DNA of 64,000 nucleotides. It comes from Ramlibacter sp. (GTDB lineage: Bacteria > Pseudomonadota > Gammaproteobacteria > Burkholderiales > Burkholderiaceae_C). The DNA lies in assembly GCA_029237735.1 (NCBI GenBank), contig JAQZBU010000004.1, positions 32,998-96,997 on the forward strand, in the 5' to 3' direction. Of the stretch, positions 28,135-36,920 are shown in pieces; within the stretch, counting starts at the first letter, position 1; the number at the start of each line of letters is the position of its first letter. The notes under the pieces are model-generated. The model worked only from the letters and a program-made list of their open reading frames with translations. It did no database searches and was not told the origin of the DNA. Position numbers and translations under genes: made by a program.

Positions 28135-29099
28135 TTCAAGCCCCCGATCCTGGCAACCAGCGCCTTCCACCGGGCGACGTCCTCGCGGATATAGGTAGTG
28201 AAGGTCGCGGGGTTTTCCAGCAGCACCTCACCGCCCTGCTCCACGAACTGGCGGCGGAAGTCCTGGCCCTGGCCGGCTTTCGCCAGCGCGTTGTAGATCC
28301 TGGCGATCACGGCCGGCGGCGTGCCGGCCGGCGCCAGCAGGCCGTTCATGGTGCCGATCTCCATGCCCTTGATGCCGGCCTCCTCGAAGGTGGGCACGTC
28401 AGGCATGACCGCCAGCCGGTTCCGGTTGGCCACGGCAACCGCGTCAACCTTCTTGCCCGCCAGCATGGCCTGGGCGGAGGTGTACGTCGTGAAGGTCAGC
28501 TGCACTTGGCCGGCCGCCACGTCGACCAGCGCCGGGCCGGCGCCGTTGTACGGCACGTGCACCATTTCCAGGCCGGCAGCCATGGCGAACAGCTCGCCCG
28601 CCAGGTGCGGCGCGCCCCCTTTGCCGCTGGACGAGAAGTTGAACTTGCCGGGGCTGGCCTTGACCTGCGCGACCAGCTCACTGAGCGACTTGGCCTGCAC
28701 CTGCGGCGACTTGAACAGCGCCAGCGGCAAGAAGGCGACGCGGCTGATTGGCGCGAAGTCTTTGAGGACGTCGAACGGCATCGGCATCAGCGCCGGGTTG
28801 GCCGTGAGGTTGGTAGACGTGTAGAGCAGCGTGTAGCCGTCGGCCGGGGCCTTGGCCACCACGTCGGCGCCGATATTGCCGCTGGCGCCGGGCTTGTTCT
28901 CCACCACCACGCTTTGGCCGAGTTCGGCCGAGAGCGCCCGCGCCAGCACGCGCGCCAGGATGTCGGTGCTTCCGGCTGCCGCAAACGGCACGACGATGCG
29001 GATCGGCCTGGCGGGCCAGTCGGTGGCTTGGGCGCTGGCCAGGCCGGACGCCAGCGTCAACAGGCAGGCGGCGGCGGTGCGTCTCGTGATCGCGTTCAT
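28131..29099 (-). CDS. TctC/Bug-family solute receptor
   Basis: 322 residues. Signal peptide 1-24 (ending ASAQ), then WPARPIRIVVPFAAAGSTDI and ENKPGASGNIGADVVAKAPA. The C-terminal half has MVHVPYNGAGPALVDVAAG. ATG at 29099 has a strong AAGGAGAC ribosome site. It heads a two-gene operon with the flavoprotein gene that overlaps its stop. It lies about 120 bases after the sugar-acid operon, where no clear terminator is visible. Confidence 0.9.
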   Translation of the reverse strand: MNAITRRTAAACLLTLASGLASAQATDWPARPIRIVVPFAAAGSTDILARVLARALSAELGQSVVVENKPGASGNIGADVVAKAPADGYTLLYTSTNLTANPALMPMPFDVLKDFAPISRVAFLPLALFKSPQVQAKSLSELVAQVKASPGKFNFSSSGKGGAPHLAGELFAMAAGLEMVHVPYNGAGPALVDVAAGQVQLTFTTYTSAQAMLAGKKVDAVAVANRNRLAVMPDVPTFEEAGIKGMEIGTMNGLLAPAGTPPAVIARIYNALAKAGQGQDFRRQFVEQGGEVLLENPATFTTYIREDVARWKALVARIGGLK

Positions 29100-29220
29100 A
29101 CTTGTCTCCTTCGGGGAAGAGCCGAAGGATACGGTTGCAAACGCTCAATGTCGTTTGGTTTTGCCGAAGAATGAATTCGCGATCGCGCCCAGGTCTTGAG
29201 AGGCAACGCTCCCGGAACGG

Positions 29221-30069
29221 TCAGGCCCGGAACGGCACGACGAGCTGGCGCTGCTCGCCCAAACCCTGGATCCCCAGCGTCATCACGTCGCCCTTCTTCA
29301 AGTACAGCGGCGGCTTCATGCCCAGGCCCACACCGGGCGGTGTGCCGGTGGTGATGACGTCGCCGGGCAAGAGCGTCATGAAGTGGCTGACATAGCTCAC
29401 CAGCTTGGCCACGTCGAAGATCATGGTGCGCGTGTTGCCGGTCTGCATGCGCTTGCCGTTCAGGTCCAGCCACATGTCCAGGCGCTGCACGTTCTCGATC
29501 TCGTCGGGGGTGACGAGCCAGGGGCCGATGGGGCCGAAGGTATCGCAGCCCTTGCCCTTGTCCCACTGCGGGCCGCGTTCCAGTTGATATTCGCGCTCGC
29601 TGACGTCGTTGATCACGCTGTAGCCGGCCACATGCGCCAGCGCATCTTTCTTCGACACGTAGCGGGCGCGGGTGCCGATCACCACGCCCAGTTCCACCTC
29701 CCAGTCGGTTTTGGTCGAGCCGCGCGGCAGCATCACCGCGTCATTGGGGCCCTGGATGCAACTGGTGGCCTTCATGAACACCACCGGTTCCTTGGGGATC
29801 GGCACGCCCGATTCAGCGGCATGGTCGGCGTAGTTCAGGCCGATGGCGATGAACTTGCCCACCTGCGAGACGGGGCAGCCGAATCTGGGCGTGCCGCGCA
29901 CCAGCGGCAGCTTGGCGGGATTGGACTTGCGAATGCGCGCCATGCCTGCACCGCTCAGCTGAGCCGGGCCGATGTCGGGCACGACACCCGAGAGATCGCG
30001 CAGCTTTCCGTCCAGGTCGATCAGGCCCGGCTTTTCCTTGCCGGGATTGCCATAGCGAACGAGCTTCAT
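29221..30069 (-). CDS. Fumarylacetoacetate hydrolase-family protein (2,4-diketo-3-deoxy-sugar-acid hydrolase-like)
   Basis: 282 residues. FAH-fold catalytic domain from about residue 72: FIAIGLNYADHAAESG, then the metal ligands in DWEVELGVVIG and NDVSEREYQ, and GDVITTGTPPGVGLG near the end. The sequence is of the LRA6/FAHD1-like group that cleaves 2,4-diketo-3-deoxy-fuconate or -rhamnonate to pyruvate and lactate. Being last in an operon with two SDR dehydrogenases, it fits the final carbon-carbon cleavage of a non-phosphorylated sugar-acid route. Related activities (acylpyruvase, oxaloacetate decarboxylase) cannot be excluded. Confidence 0.82.
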   Translation of the reverse strand: MKLVRYGNPGKEKPGLIDLDGKLRDLSGVVPDIGPAQLSGAGMARIRKSNPAKLPLVRGTPRFGCPVSQVGKFIAIGLNYADHAAESGVPIPKEPVVFMKATSCIQGPNDAVMLPRGSTKTDWEVELGVVIGTRARYVSKKDALAHVAGYSVINDVSEREYQLERGPQWDKGKGCDTFGPIGPWLVTPDEIENVQRLDMWLDLNGKRMQTGNTRTMIFDVAKLVSYVSHFMTLLPGDVITTGTPPGVGLGMKPPLYLKKGDVMTLGIQGLGEQRQLVVPFRA

Positions 30070-30097
30070 TGTTGTTGCCTTTCTTGTGGAGATGATT

Positions 30098-30844
30098 TCA
30101 ATAGGTGGAGCGGCCGCCTGAGAGGTCGAACACGGCGCCGGTGGAAAACGAGCATTCCTCGGTGCACAGCCAGCCCACGAGTGCCGCGACTTCCTCGGGC
30201 GTGCCGAAGCGGCCCATGGGAATCTTGGACAGCATGAAGCGGATGTGCTCTTCGCTCATCTGGTCGAAGATAGCTGTTTTCACGGCGGCAGGGGTCACGC
30301 AGTTCACGCGCACGCCGGTGTCGGCCAGCTCCTTGCCGAGCGACTTGGTCAGCGCCATCACGGCTGCCTTGCTCGCGCTGTAGGCGCTGGCGTTCGGGTT
30401 GCCGTCCTTGCCGGCGACCGACGCGATGTTGACGATGCGTCCGTAGCCCGCGTCGCGCATCACCGGCACGACCTCACGGCAGCAATGAAACAGGCCATTG
30501 AGGTTGACGTCCATCACCTCGCGCCAGGCATCGACGGGGTATTCCCACACCTTGGTGTTGGGCCCCGTGATGCCGGCGCTGTTCACGAGCGCGTCGATGC
30601 GCGTGGTCTTTTGCAAGGTCGCGGCCACCGCCGCCTGCACCGAGGCATGCTGCGAAACGTCGACTTGCACCGCTTGCGCGTTGGAACCGAGCTCCGATGC
30701 GGCGCGCTGCGCGGCAGGCAAGTCGCGATCCCAAAGCGTCACGCTGCCGCCCGAGGCGATCAGTCGCGCCGCGATGGCATAGCCCAGCCCCGTGGCGCCG
30801 CCGGTCACCACCGCATGGCGACCGTTGAAATCGAGCTGGTTCAT
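30098..30844 (-). CDS. SDR-family dehydrogenase
   Basis: 248 residues, classical short-chain dehydrogenase. NAD(P)-binding TGGATGLGYAIA, NSAG active-site strand, catalytic Ser/Tyr/Lys in NIASVAGKDGNPNASAYSASK, and a C-terminal SGGRSTY. Asp39 (WDRD) after the second strand favours NAD over NADP. Its ATG overlaps the stop of the preceding SDR gene (ATGA). Probably oxidises a hydroxyl of a sugar acid in the pathway ending with the FAH-type hydrolase. Confidence 0.82.
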   Translation of the reverse strand: MNQLDFNGRHAVVTGGATGLGYAIAARLIASGGSVTLWDRDLPAAQRAASELGSNAQAVQVDVSQHASVQAAVAATLQKTTRIDALVNSAGITGPNTKVWEYPVDAWREVMDVNLNGLFHCCREVVPVMRDAGYGRIVNIASVAGKDGNPNASAYSASKAAVMALTKSLGKELADTGVRVNCVTPAAVKTAIFDQMSEEHIRFMLSKIPMGRFGTPEEVAALVGWLCTEECSFSTGAVFDLSGGRSTY

Positions 30845-31575
30845 ATCGTAATGCCGCCGTCCACCGCGTAGGCCTGTCCCGTGACGAAGGCGGATTCGTC
30901 GCTGGCCAGGAACACCACGAGGGGAGCGATCTCGTGCGCCTGCGCGAGGCGGCCCATGGGCTGGCGCGCGATGAAGTTCTTCCGCGCGGCCTCAGGGTCG
31001 GCGTTCGCGTTGATGCGGTCCGCCAGCGAGGGTGTATCCACCGTCCCCGGGCAGATCGCATTGCAGCGAATGCCGTCGGCGACGAAGTCGGCCGCGACAC
31101 TCTTGGTGAGCCCGATCACCGCCGCCTTGGTCGTGCCGTAGATGAACCGGTTGGGCAGGCCCTTGATGCTGCTGCACACGCTGGCCATGTTGATGATGCT
31201 GCCGCGCCCGGCCTCCAGCATCTTCGGCAGCACCGCCTGGATCGCCCAGAACTGCGAGCGCACATTCAGGTTGAGTGCGAAGTTCCATTCTTCGTCGGTG
31301 GCCTGCAGCACGGTGCCGCTGTGGACAAACCCCGCGCAGTTGAACAGCACGTCCAGCGTGGGCATCGTGGCTACCAGCCGCGCGACGGCGCCGGGGTCCA
31401 GCACGTCCAGTGTCACCGCGTGAACGCCCTGGACGCCCTGGTAGCTCTCCAGGAGCTGGGAGTTGATATCGGTGGCCCAGACTTGCGCGCCCTCGGCTGC
31501 GAGAGCGAGGGCGCTGGCCCGCCCTATGCCCTGCCCGGCCGCCGTCACCAAAGCCGTCTTTCCTTTGAGTCTCAT
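30841..31575 (-). CDS. SDR-family dehydrogenase (2-keto-3-deoxy-fuconate dehydrogenase-like)
   Basis: 244 residues from ATG at 31575. TAAGQGIGRASALALAAEGA is the cofactor loop, NCAG and MASVCSSIKGLPNRFIYGTTK carry the catalytic Ser/Tyr/Lys, and the end is FVTGQAYAVDGGITI. The sequence is close to the group annotated as 2-keto-3-deoxy-L-fuconate dehydrogenase, which makes the FAH-hydrolase substrate. It is the first gene of the minus-strand operon, divergent from the GntR gene with the candidate operator between them. An upstream extension to 31836 is rejected since it would cover the promoter. Confidence 0.82.
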   Translation of the reverse strand: MRLKGKTALVTAAGQGIGRASALALAAEGAQVWATDINSQLLESYQGVQGVHAVTLDVLDPGAVARLVATMPTLDVLFNCAGFVHSGTVLQATDEEWNFALNLNVRSQFWAIQAVLPKMLEAGRGSIINMASVCSSIKGLPNRFIYGTTKAAVIGLTKSVAADFVADGIRCNAICPGTVDTPSLADRINANADPEAARKNFIARQPMGRLAQAHEIAPLVVFLASDESAFVTGQAYAVDGGITI

Positions 31576-31653
31576 GGGGTTCTCCAAATGCAACGGCATG
31601 CCGGGTTCAGGGTTTTGCCCGATGCCTGCGGCACCGTTTGACATCATATTAAT

Positions 31654-31664
31654 TGGTCTTACCA
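31654..31664. promoter_or_regulatory. Candidate GntR/FadR-type operator
   Basis: TGGTCTTACCA is a perfect TGGT-N3-ACCA palindrome in the AT-rich divergent region between the SDR operon (start 31575) and the GntR gene (start 31691). FadR-subfamily regulators bind sites of the form TGGT-Nx-ACCA. A TTGACA box at 31638-31643 lies just upstream. Confidence 0.6.
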
Positions 31665-31690
31665 CTTGGCCACTTCCGGCTAAACCCTTA

Positions 31691-32350
31691 ATGCCGCTCG
31701 AGCCCGTCGAACCGCAACGCCTGTACCGGCAGATCGCCGAGCAGCGCGACTTGGCCAAGCAATTCGGGGTGAGCCGGCCTTCGGTGCGCGAGGCGCTGAT
31801 CGCGCTGGAGGTCGAGGGCTGGGTCGAAGTGCGCACGGGCTCCGGCGTTTATGTGCTGGACCGCGCGGGCCGCTCCAACGGCAACGGCACCAAGGTACCG
31901 CCCGCCGAATGGGGCCCGCTCGAATTGATTCGCGCGCGGCGCGTGATCGAGGGCGAAATCGCCTCGCTCGCGGCAACGAAGGCCAAGCGCAGGCACCTGC
32001 AGGCGATCCGCGAGGCAATCGACATGATGCAGGCGGCCACCGACCGCGGCGTGGCGCCGCTCGACGGCGACCGGGCCTTCCACACCGCCATCGCGCAATC
32101 CTGCGACAACGTGGTGCTGCTGGAAACCGTGCAGACCTTCTGGGACGCGCGCCACGGCCCGCTCTTCGAGCGCCTGGGCGACTATTTCGAGACCGTTCCC
32201 TCCTGGCGCATGGCGATCGCCGAACACGAAATAATTCTTGACGCCATCCAGGCGCACGACGGCCCGGCCGCGCGCGCCGCCATGCAGGCCCACATGGACA
32301 AGTCCCATGCCCGATTCAGCGCGAGCTGGCGCCGCGCCAATTCTTCCTAG
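31691..32350 (+). CDS. GntR/FadR-family regulator with shortened winged-helix domain
   Basis: 219 residues. The C-terminal FCD ligand-binding domain (about 75-215) is complete, with metal-binding histidines in DRAFHTAIAQ, IAEHEIILDAI and MQAHMDKSH. The N-terminal domain reads RLYRQIAEQ and then directly RDLAKQFGVSRPSVREALIA. Normal FadR/UxuR relatives have about 19-20 more residues here (second half of helix 1 and the loop ending PPER). The recognition helix is intact, but the domain may not fold normally. ATG 31691 fits the usual start MPLEPVEP. It faces the SDR operon and precedes the TRAP genes, so it is the expected local regulator. Confidence 0.8.
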   Translation: MPLEPVEPQRLYRQIAEQRDLAKQFGVSRPSVREALIALEVEGWVEVRTGSGVYVLDRAGRSNGNGTKVPPAEWGPLELIRARRVIEGEIASLAATKAKRRHLQAIREAIDMMQAATDRGVAPLDGDRAFHTAIAQSCDNVVLLETVQTFWDARHGPLFERLGDYFETVPSWRMAIAEHEIILDAIQAHDGPAARAAMQAHMDKSHARFSASWRRANSS

Positions 32351-32382
32351 TTTCCGCCAGCGTCCATCCACAGGAGACACCA

Positions 32383-33369
32383 ATGAAAAAACGCACCACC
32401 CTCAAGCTAGCCGCGGCAGGCGCCCTGCTCGCGACAATCGCCATGCCCTTCGGCGTCGCGCACGCGCAGACCAAGCTCAAATGGGCACACGTCTACGAGA
32501 CGTCCGAGCCCTACCACAAGTGGTCGGTCTGGGCGGGCGAGGAATTCAAGAAGCGCACCAACGGCAAGTTCGAGATCCAGGTCTTTCCCGCGTCCAGCCT
32601 CGGCAAGGAAAGCGACATCAACCAGGGCTTGCAGCTGGGCACGGTGGACATCATCCTCACCGGCGCGTCGTTCGCGTCCAATTCCTATCCCCGCCTGGCG
32701 GTGAGCTACTACCCATTCACGTTCCGCGATGCGGACCACGTGATCAAGTACGGCAAGAGCGACGTCTTCAAGGAACTGACCGAGGGCTACAAGAAGGCGA
32801 CCGGCAACACCGTGACGGCCCTTACCTATTACGGCGCTCGCCACGCGACCAGCAACAAGCTCTTCACGAACTGCGACCAGATGAAGGGCCTGAAGATGCG
32901 CGTGCCCGATTCGCCGGCATACACCGCGCTGCCGCGCGCCTGCGGCGCCAACCCGACGCCGATCGCCTTCGCCGAGGTGTACCTCGCGCTGCAGAACGGC
33001 ACCGTCGACGCGCAGGAGAATCCGCTGCCCACCATCGAGGCAAAGAAGTTCTACGAAGTGCAGAAGAACATCATCCTCACGGGCCACATTGCCGACGCCC
33101 TGCTCACGGTCGTCGGCCCCAGCACGATGGCCAAGATGACGCCCGCCGAGCAGAAGCTGTTCGCCGACATCTCCCAGGAAGCCGCCGAGAAGGCGACCAA
33201 CGACATCCGCAAGCGCGAAGGCGAGCTGGTCGAGGAGTTCAAGAAGAAGGGCAACAACGTCGTGACGGTCGACCGCAACGACTTCCAGCAGCGCGTGCTG
33301 AAGGCCATCACCTTCGAGTCGATGAAGCTCGACAAGAAGGATTGGGACCGCATCATCGCCATCAAGTAA
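32383..33369 (+). CDS. dctP: TRAP transporter substrate-binding protein (DctP family)
   Basis: 328 residues with signal peptide (1-28, ending AHAQ) and mature start TKLKWAHVYETSEPYHKWS. DctP-family landmarks follow: ASSLGKESDINQGLQLGTVD, GLKMRVPDSPAYTALPRACG (with the ligand-binding arginine) and the ENPLPTIEAKKFYEVQK block. A CAGGAGACACC ribosome site precedes the ATG. It delivers a carboxylate, here probably a sugar acid, to the DctQM membrane pair encoded directly downstream. The downstream dehydratase and dehydrogenase support a hexonate-type ligand. Confidence 0.9.
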   Translation: MKKRTTLKLAAAGALLATIAMPFGVAHAQTKLKWAHVYETSEPYHKWSVWAGEEFKKRTNGKFEIQVFPASSLGKESDINQGLQLGTVDIILTGASFASNSYPRLAVSYYPFTFRDADHVIKYGKSDVFKELTEGYKKATGNTVTALTYYGARHATSNKLFTNCDQMKGLKMRVPDSPAYTALPRACGANPTPIAFAEVYLALQNGTVDAQENPLPTIEAKKFYEVQKNIILTGHIADALLTVVGPSTMAKMTPAEQKLFADISQEAAEKATNDIRKREGELVEEFKKKGNNVVTVDRNDFQQRVLKAITFESMKLDKKDWDRIIAIK

Positions 33370-33375
33370 GCACCG

Positions 33376-33951
33376 GTGGCCATTCACACGATCGACGAGC
33401 TGCCCCATGTGATGGGGGATGATGGGCAGTTCCACGCGCAGGACGAAGCCGTGGACCTGTCCGGCACCCCCTTCGAGGCCTGGGTGGCGCTGGGTTTTTT
33501 CTGGCTGCTGGGCGCTACGGTGTTCTACCAGTTCGTCACGCGCTACGTGCTGAACGATTCGGCGTCGTGGACGGAGGAGATCGCGCGCTACCTGCTGATC
33601 GCCACCGTCTTTACGGGCGCTGTGATCGGCGTCGTCAAGAACAACCACATCCACGTGGATTTTTTCTATCGCTTCATGCCAGCTCGCATGGGCCGCGTGA
33701 TGTCCTCGATCGTCGACGTGCTGCGCATCCTGTTCTTCGCCGCGGCAACCGTGCTCACGGGGATGATGATGGTCAAGCTGGGCAACAACTCTCGCATGAC
33801 CATGGTCGACCTGCCGATGAACTGGGTCTATGGCGTGTGCCTTCTCGGCTTCGCGGCCATGGCGGTGCGGTCGGTGCAGGTCGCGTGGATCCACCGGCGG
33901 CGCGGCTGGAGCGCGCTGGAGCGCCCGATGACGCAGATGGACGAGACGTAA
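33376..33951 (+). CDS. dctQ: TRAP transporter small permease (DctQ family)
   Basis: 191 residues from GTG at 33376, seven bases after the dctP stop. About four transmembrane helices (near 35-55, 73-92, 113-133 and 148-168) match DctQ. The motif ASWTEEIARYLLIATVFTGA is the conserved part around helix 2. The N-terminal 30 residues are soluble and longer than in many relatives. It forms the membrane complex with DctM and takes substrate from DctP. Confidence 0.88.
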   Translation: MAIHTIDELPHVMGDDGQFHAQDEAVDLSGTPFEAWVALGFFWLLGATVFYQFVTRYVLNDSASWTEEIARYLLIATVFTGAVIGVVKNNHIHVDFFYRFMPARMGRVMSSIVDVLRILFFAAATVLTGMMMVKLGNNSRMTMVDLPMNWVYGVCLLGFAAMAVRSVQVAWIHRRRGWSALERPMTQMDET

Positions 33952-33975
33952 AACAAGAAACGCAACAAAGGCACC

Positions 33976-35370
33976 ATGCTCAAAATCGTCTTCCTGCTGC
34001 TCATGAGCGGCGGTATTCCCGTGGCCATTGCGATGGCCGGCTCCGCGTTGCTCTACATCATGTGGTCGGGCAATCTGCCGGCCTTCGTGGTGATCCACCG
34101 CATGGTGAGCGGCATCGACAGCTTTCCTCTGCTGGCCGTGCCTTTCTTCATTCTCGCCGGCAACCTGATGAACAACGCCGGCATCACCAATCGCATCTAC
34201 AACTACGCGCTGGCGCTGGTGGGCTGGCTCAAGGGCGGTCTCGGCCATGTCAACGTGGTGGGCTCGGTGGTCTTCGCGGGCATGAGCGGCACGGCCATCG
34301 GAGACGCGGCCGGCATCGGCACCATCGAGATCAAGGCCATGAAGGATCATGGATACAGCACTGAGTTCGCCGTCGGCGTCACGGCCGCGTCCGCCACGCT
34401 CGGCCCGATCATCCCGCCCAGCCTGCCGTTCGTGATCTACGGGATGATGGCCAACGTCAGCGTGGGCGCGCTGTTCCTCGCGGGCATTCTGCCGGGCGCT
34501 CTGATGGCCTTCCTGATGATGCTCACCGTGGCGTATTTCGCCCACAAGAACAAATGGGGCGGCGACGTCAAGTTCGAGTGGCCGCGCCTGAACAAGGCCA
34601 TCGCGGAAACGCTGGTGGTCATCGCCTGGCCGGTGGCGCTGTGGCTACTGATCGTCAAGGGTGGCCTGCCGGCGCAGCTCACCGTGGCCGCCGGCCTGGT
34701 GGTGCTGTTCGCGGCGGACAAGGCCTTCAACTTCCTGGCCGTGCTGCCGATCATGACGCCCGTGCTGCTGATCGGGGGCATGACCACCGGCATCTTCACC
34801 CCCACGGAAGGCGCGATCGCGGCCTGCCTCTGGGCCATGGTGCTCGGCTTCGGCTGGTACCGCACTCTCAAGTGGAAGTCGTTCGTCAAGATCTGCCTGG
34901 ACACCGTCGAAACAACGGCCACCGTGCTCTTCATCGTCGCAGCCGCCAGCATCTTCGGCTGGATGCTCACGGCCACAGGCATCACTGCCGCGATTGCCGA
35001 AGGGGTGCTGGGCTTCACCAAGGAACCGTGGGTGTTCCTGCTGCTTGCGAACCTGCTGATGCTGTTCGTCGGCTGCTTCCTCGAGCCGACAGCCGCGATC
35101 ACCATCCTCGTGCCCATCCTGGTGCCGATCTGCCAGCAGCTGGGCATCGACCTCGTCCACTTCGGGCTGGTGATGGTGCTCAACCTGATGATCGGCCTGC
35201 TGCATCCGCCGATGGGCATGGTGCTCTTCGTACTCGCGCGCGTCGCCAAACTCTCGGTGGAACGCACGACGATGGCGATCCTGCCGTGGCTCGTGCCACT
35301 TCTCGGATCTCTCGTGATCATTACTTACATGCCCAGCCTGGTGCTGTGGCTACCCAAGATGTTTTACTGA
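33976..35370 (+). CDS. dctM: TRAP transporter large permease (DctM family)
   Basis: 464 residues, around twelve membrane helices, slightly longer than the usual 425-440. Conserved stretches are FPLLAVPFFILAGNLMNNAG, GMSGTAIGDAAGIGTIEIKA, IIPPSLPFVIYG and FLEPTAAITILVP. It couples sodium-driven import to the DctP-bound substrate. It belongs to the same operon as dctP and dctQ, followed 23 bases later by the UxaA-type dehydratase gene. Confidence 0.92.
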   Translation: MLKIVFLLLMSGGIPVAIAMAGSALLYIMWSGNLPAFVVIHRMVSGIDSFPLLAVPFFILAGNLMNNAGITNRIYNYALALVGWLKGGLGHVNVVGSVVFAGMSGTAIGDAAGIGTIEIKAMKDHGYSTEFAVGVTAASATLGPIIPPSLPFVIYGMMANVSVGALFLAGILPGALMAFLMMLTVAYFAHKNKWGGDVKFEWPRLNKAIAETLVVIAWPVALWLLIVKGGLPAQLTVAAGLVVLFAADKAFNFLAVLPIMTPVLLIGGMTTGIFTPTEGAIAACLWAMVLGFGWYRTLKWKSFVKICLDTVETTATVLFIVAAASIFGWMLTATGITAAIAEGVLGFTKEPWVFLLLANLLMLFVGCFLEPTAAITILVPILVPICQQLGIDLVHFGLVMVLNLMIGLLHPPMGMVLFVLARVAKLSVERTTMAILPWLVPLLGSLVIITYMPSLVLWLPKMFY

Positions 35371-35393
35371 AATGATTTGCTCCGAGAAATGAC

Positions 35394-36920
35394 ATGACTC
35401 CTTTCATCCGACTCCATCCAGAGGACGACGTCCTCATCGCCCGCTCGCAACTCGTGGGCGGCACGCAAGCCGAGAACGTGGTCATCAAGGGCCTCATCCC
35501 GCCAGGCCACAAGGTAGCAACCCGGGCCATCGCCGTCGGCGAACCGGTGCGCCGCTACAACCAGATCATCGGCTTCGCCAGCAAACCGATTGCGCCAGGC
35601 GAGCATGTGCACACGCACAACCTTGGCGTGGGTGACAAAGGGGGCGACTTCGCGCGCGACTACGCCTTCGGCGCCGACGTGAAACCGCAGCCGCCGCTGC
35701 GCGAGGCGACTTTCATGGGCATCAAGCGCGCGGACGGCCGCGTGGCGACGCGAAACTACATCGGCATTCTCTCCAGCGTGAATTGCTCGGCCACCGCTGC
35801 GCGCGCGATCGCCGACCACTTCTCGCGCCAGAACCACCCCGAGGCGCTCGCCGCTTATCCCAACGTGGACGGCGTCGTGGCGCTCACGCACGGCACCGGC
35901 TGCGGCATGGACACCGAGGGCCTGGGCATGCAGATCCTCGAACGCACGCTAGCCGGCTACGCAACGCACGTCAACTTCTGGGGCGTGCTGGTGGTGGGCC
36001 TGGGGTGCGAGGCCAACCAGATCAACGCGTGGCTCGCGCACAGCAGCCTGCGCGAGGGCGACACGCTCAAGGTGTTCAACATTCAGGACACCGGCGGCAC
36101 ACGCAAGACAGTGGAAAAGGGCATCGCATTGATCAACGAGATGCTGCCCCGCGCCAATGAAGTGAAGCGCGAGCCCTGCAGCGCAGCGCACATCACGATC
36201 GGGCTGCAATGCGGCGGCTCCGACGGCTACTCCGGCATCAGCGCCAACCCCGCGCTCGGCGCGGCGGTGGACCTTCTGGTGGCACATGGCGGCACGGCCA
36301 TCCTGTCGGAGACGCCGGAGATCTATGGCGCGGAACATTTGCTGACGCGCCGCGCGGTGAAGCGCGAGGTCGGCGAAAAGCTGATCCAGCGCATCAAGTG
36401 GTGGGAGCACTACACCAAGGTCAACGAGGGCGAGATGAACAACAACCCGTCGCCCGGCAACAAGGCCGGCGGGCTCACGACCATCCTGGAAAAGTCGCTC
36501 GGCGCGGTGGCCAAGGGCGGCACGACCAACCTGCAGGCGGTGTACGAATACGCCGAGCCCGTGAAGGAGCACGGCTTCGTGTACATGGACACACCGGGCT
36601 ACGACCCGGTGAGCGCGACAGGCCAGGTGGCCGGCGGCGCGAACCTGATCTGCTTCACCACCGGGCGCGGTTCGGCCTACGGCTGCGCGCCCTCGCCCTC
36701 GCTCAAGATCGCGACCAACTCCGCGCTGTGGCAGCGTCAGGAGGAAGACATGGACATCAACTGTGGCGAGATCATCGATGGCAAGGCTTCGATCCAGCAG
36801 ATGGGCCAGCGCATCTTCGAGCTGGTGCTGGCCACGGCGTCGGGCGAGAGTTCCAAGAGCGAGAAGCACGGCTATGGCCAGAACGAATTCGTGCCGTGGC
36901 AAGTCGGCGCGGTGATGTGA
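35394..36920 (+). CDS. UxaA-family hydrolase (altronate/galactarate dehydratase-like)
   Basis: 508 residues, the length of single-chain altronate dehydratases. N-terminal SAF domain (about 1-95, FIRLHPEDDVLIA to GEHVHTHNLGVG), then the dehydratase part with GIKRADGRVATRNYIGI, VALTHGTGCGMDTEGL and FTTGRGSAYGCAPSPSLKIA. Enzymes of this family dehydrate a sugar acid to the 2-keto-3-deoxy acid, using iron. It probably supplies the substrate of the SDR and FAH-type enzymes encoded divergently. Altronate itself is not assured. Its stop overlaps the next gene. Confidence 0.85.
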   Translation: MTPFIRLHPEDDVLIARSQLVGGTQAENVVIKGLIPPGHKVATRAIAVGEPVRRYNQIIGFASKPIAPGEHVHTHNLGVGDKGGDFARDYAFGADVKPQPPLREATFMGIKRADGRVATRNYIGILSSVNCSATAARAIADHFSRQNHPEALAAYPNVDGVVALTHGTGCGMDTEGLGMQILERTLAGYATHVNFWGVLVVGLGCEANQINAWLAHSSLREGDTLKVFNIQDTGGTRKTVEKGIALINEMLPRANEVKREPCSAAHITIGLQCGGSDGYSGISANPALGAAVDLLVAHGGTAILSETPEIYGAEHLLTRRAVKREVGEKLIQRIKWWEHYTKVNEGEMNNNPSPGNKAGGLTTILEKSLGAVAKGGTTNLQAVYEYAEPVKEHGFVYMDTPGYDPVSATGQVAGGANLICFTTGRGSAYGCAPSPSLKIATNSALWQRQEEDMDINCGEIIDGKASIQQMGQRIFELVLATASGESSKSEKHGYGQNEFVPWQVGAVM

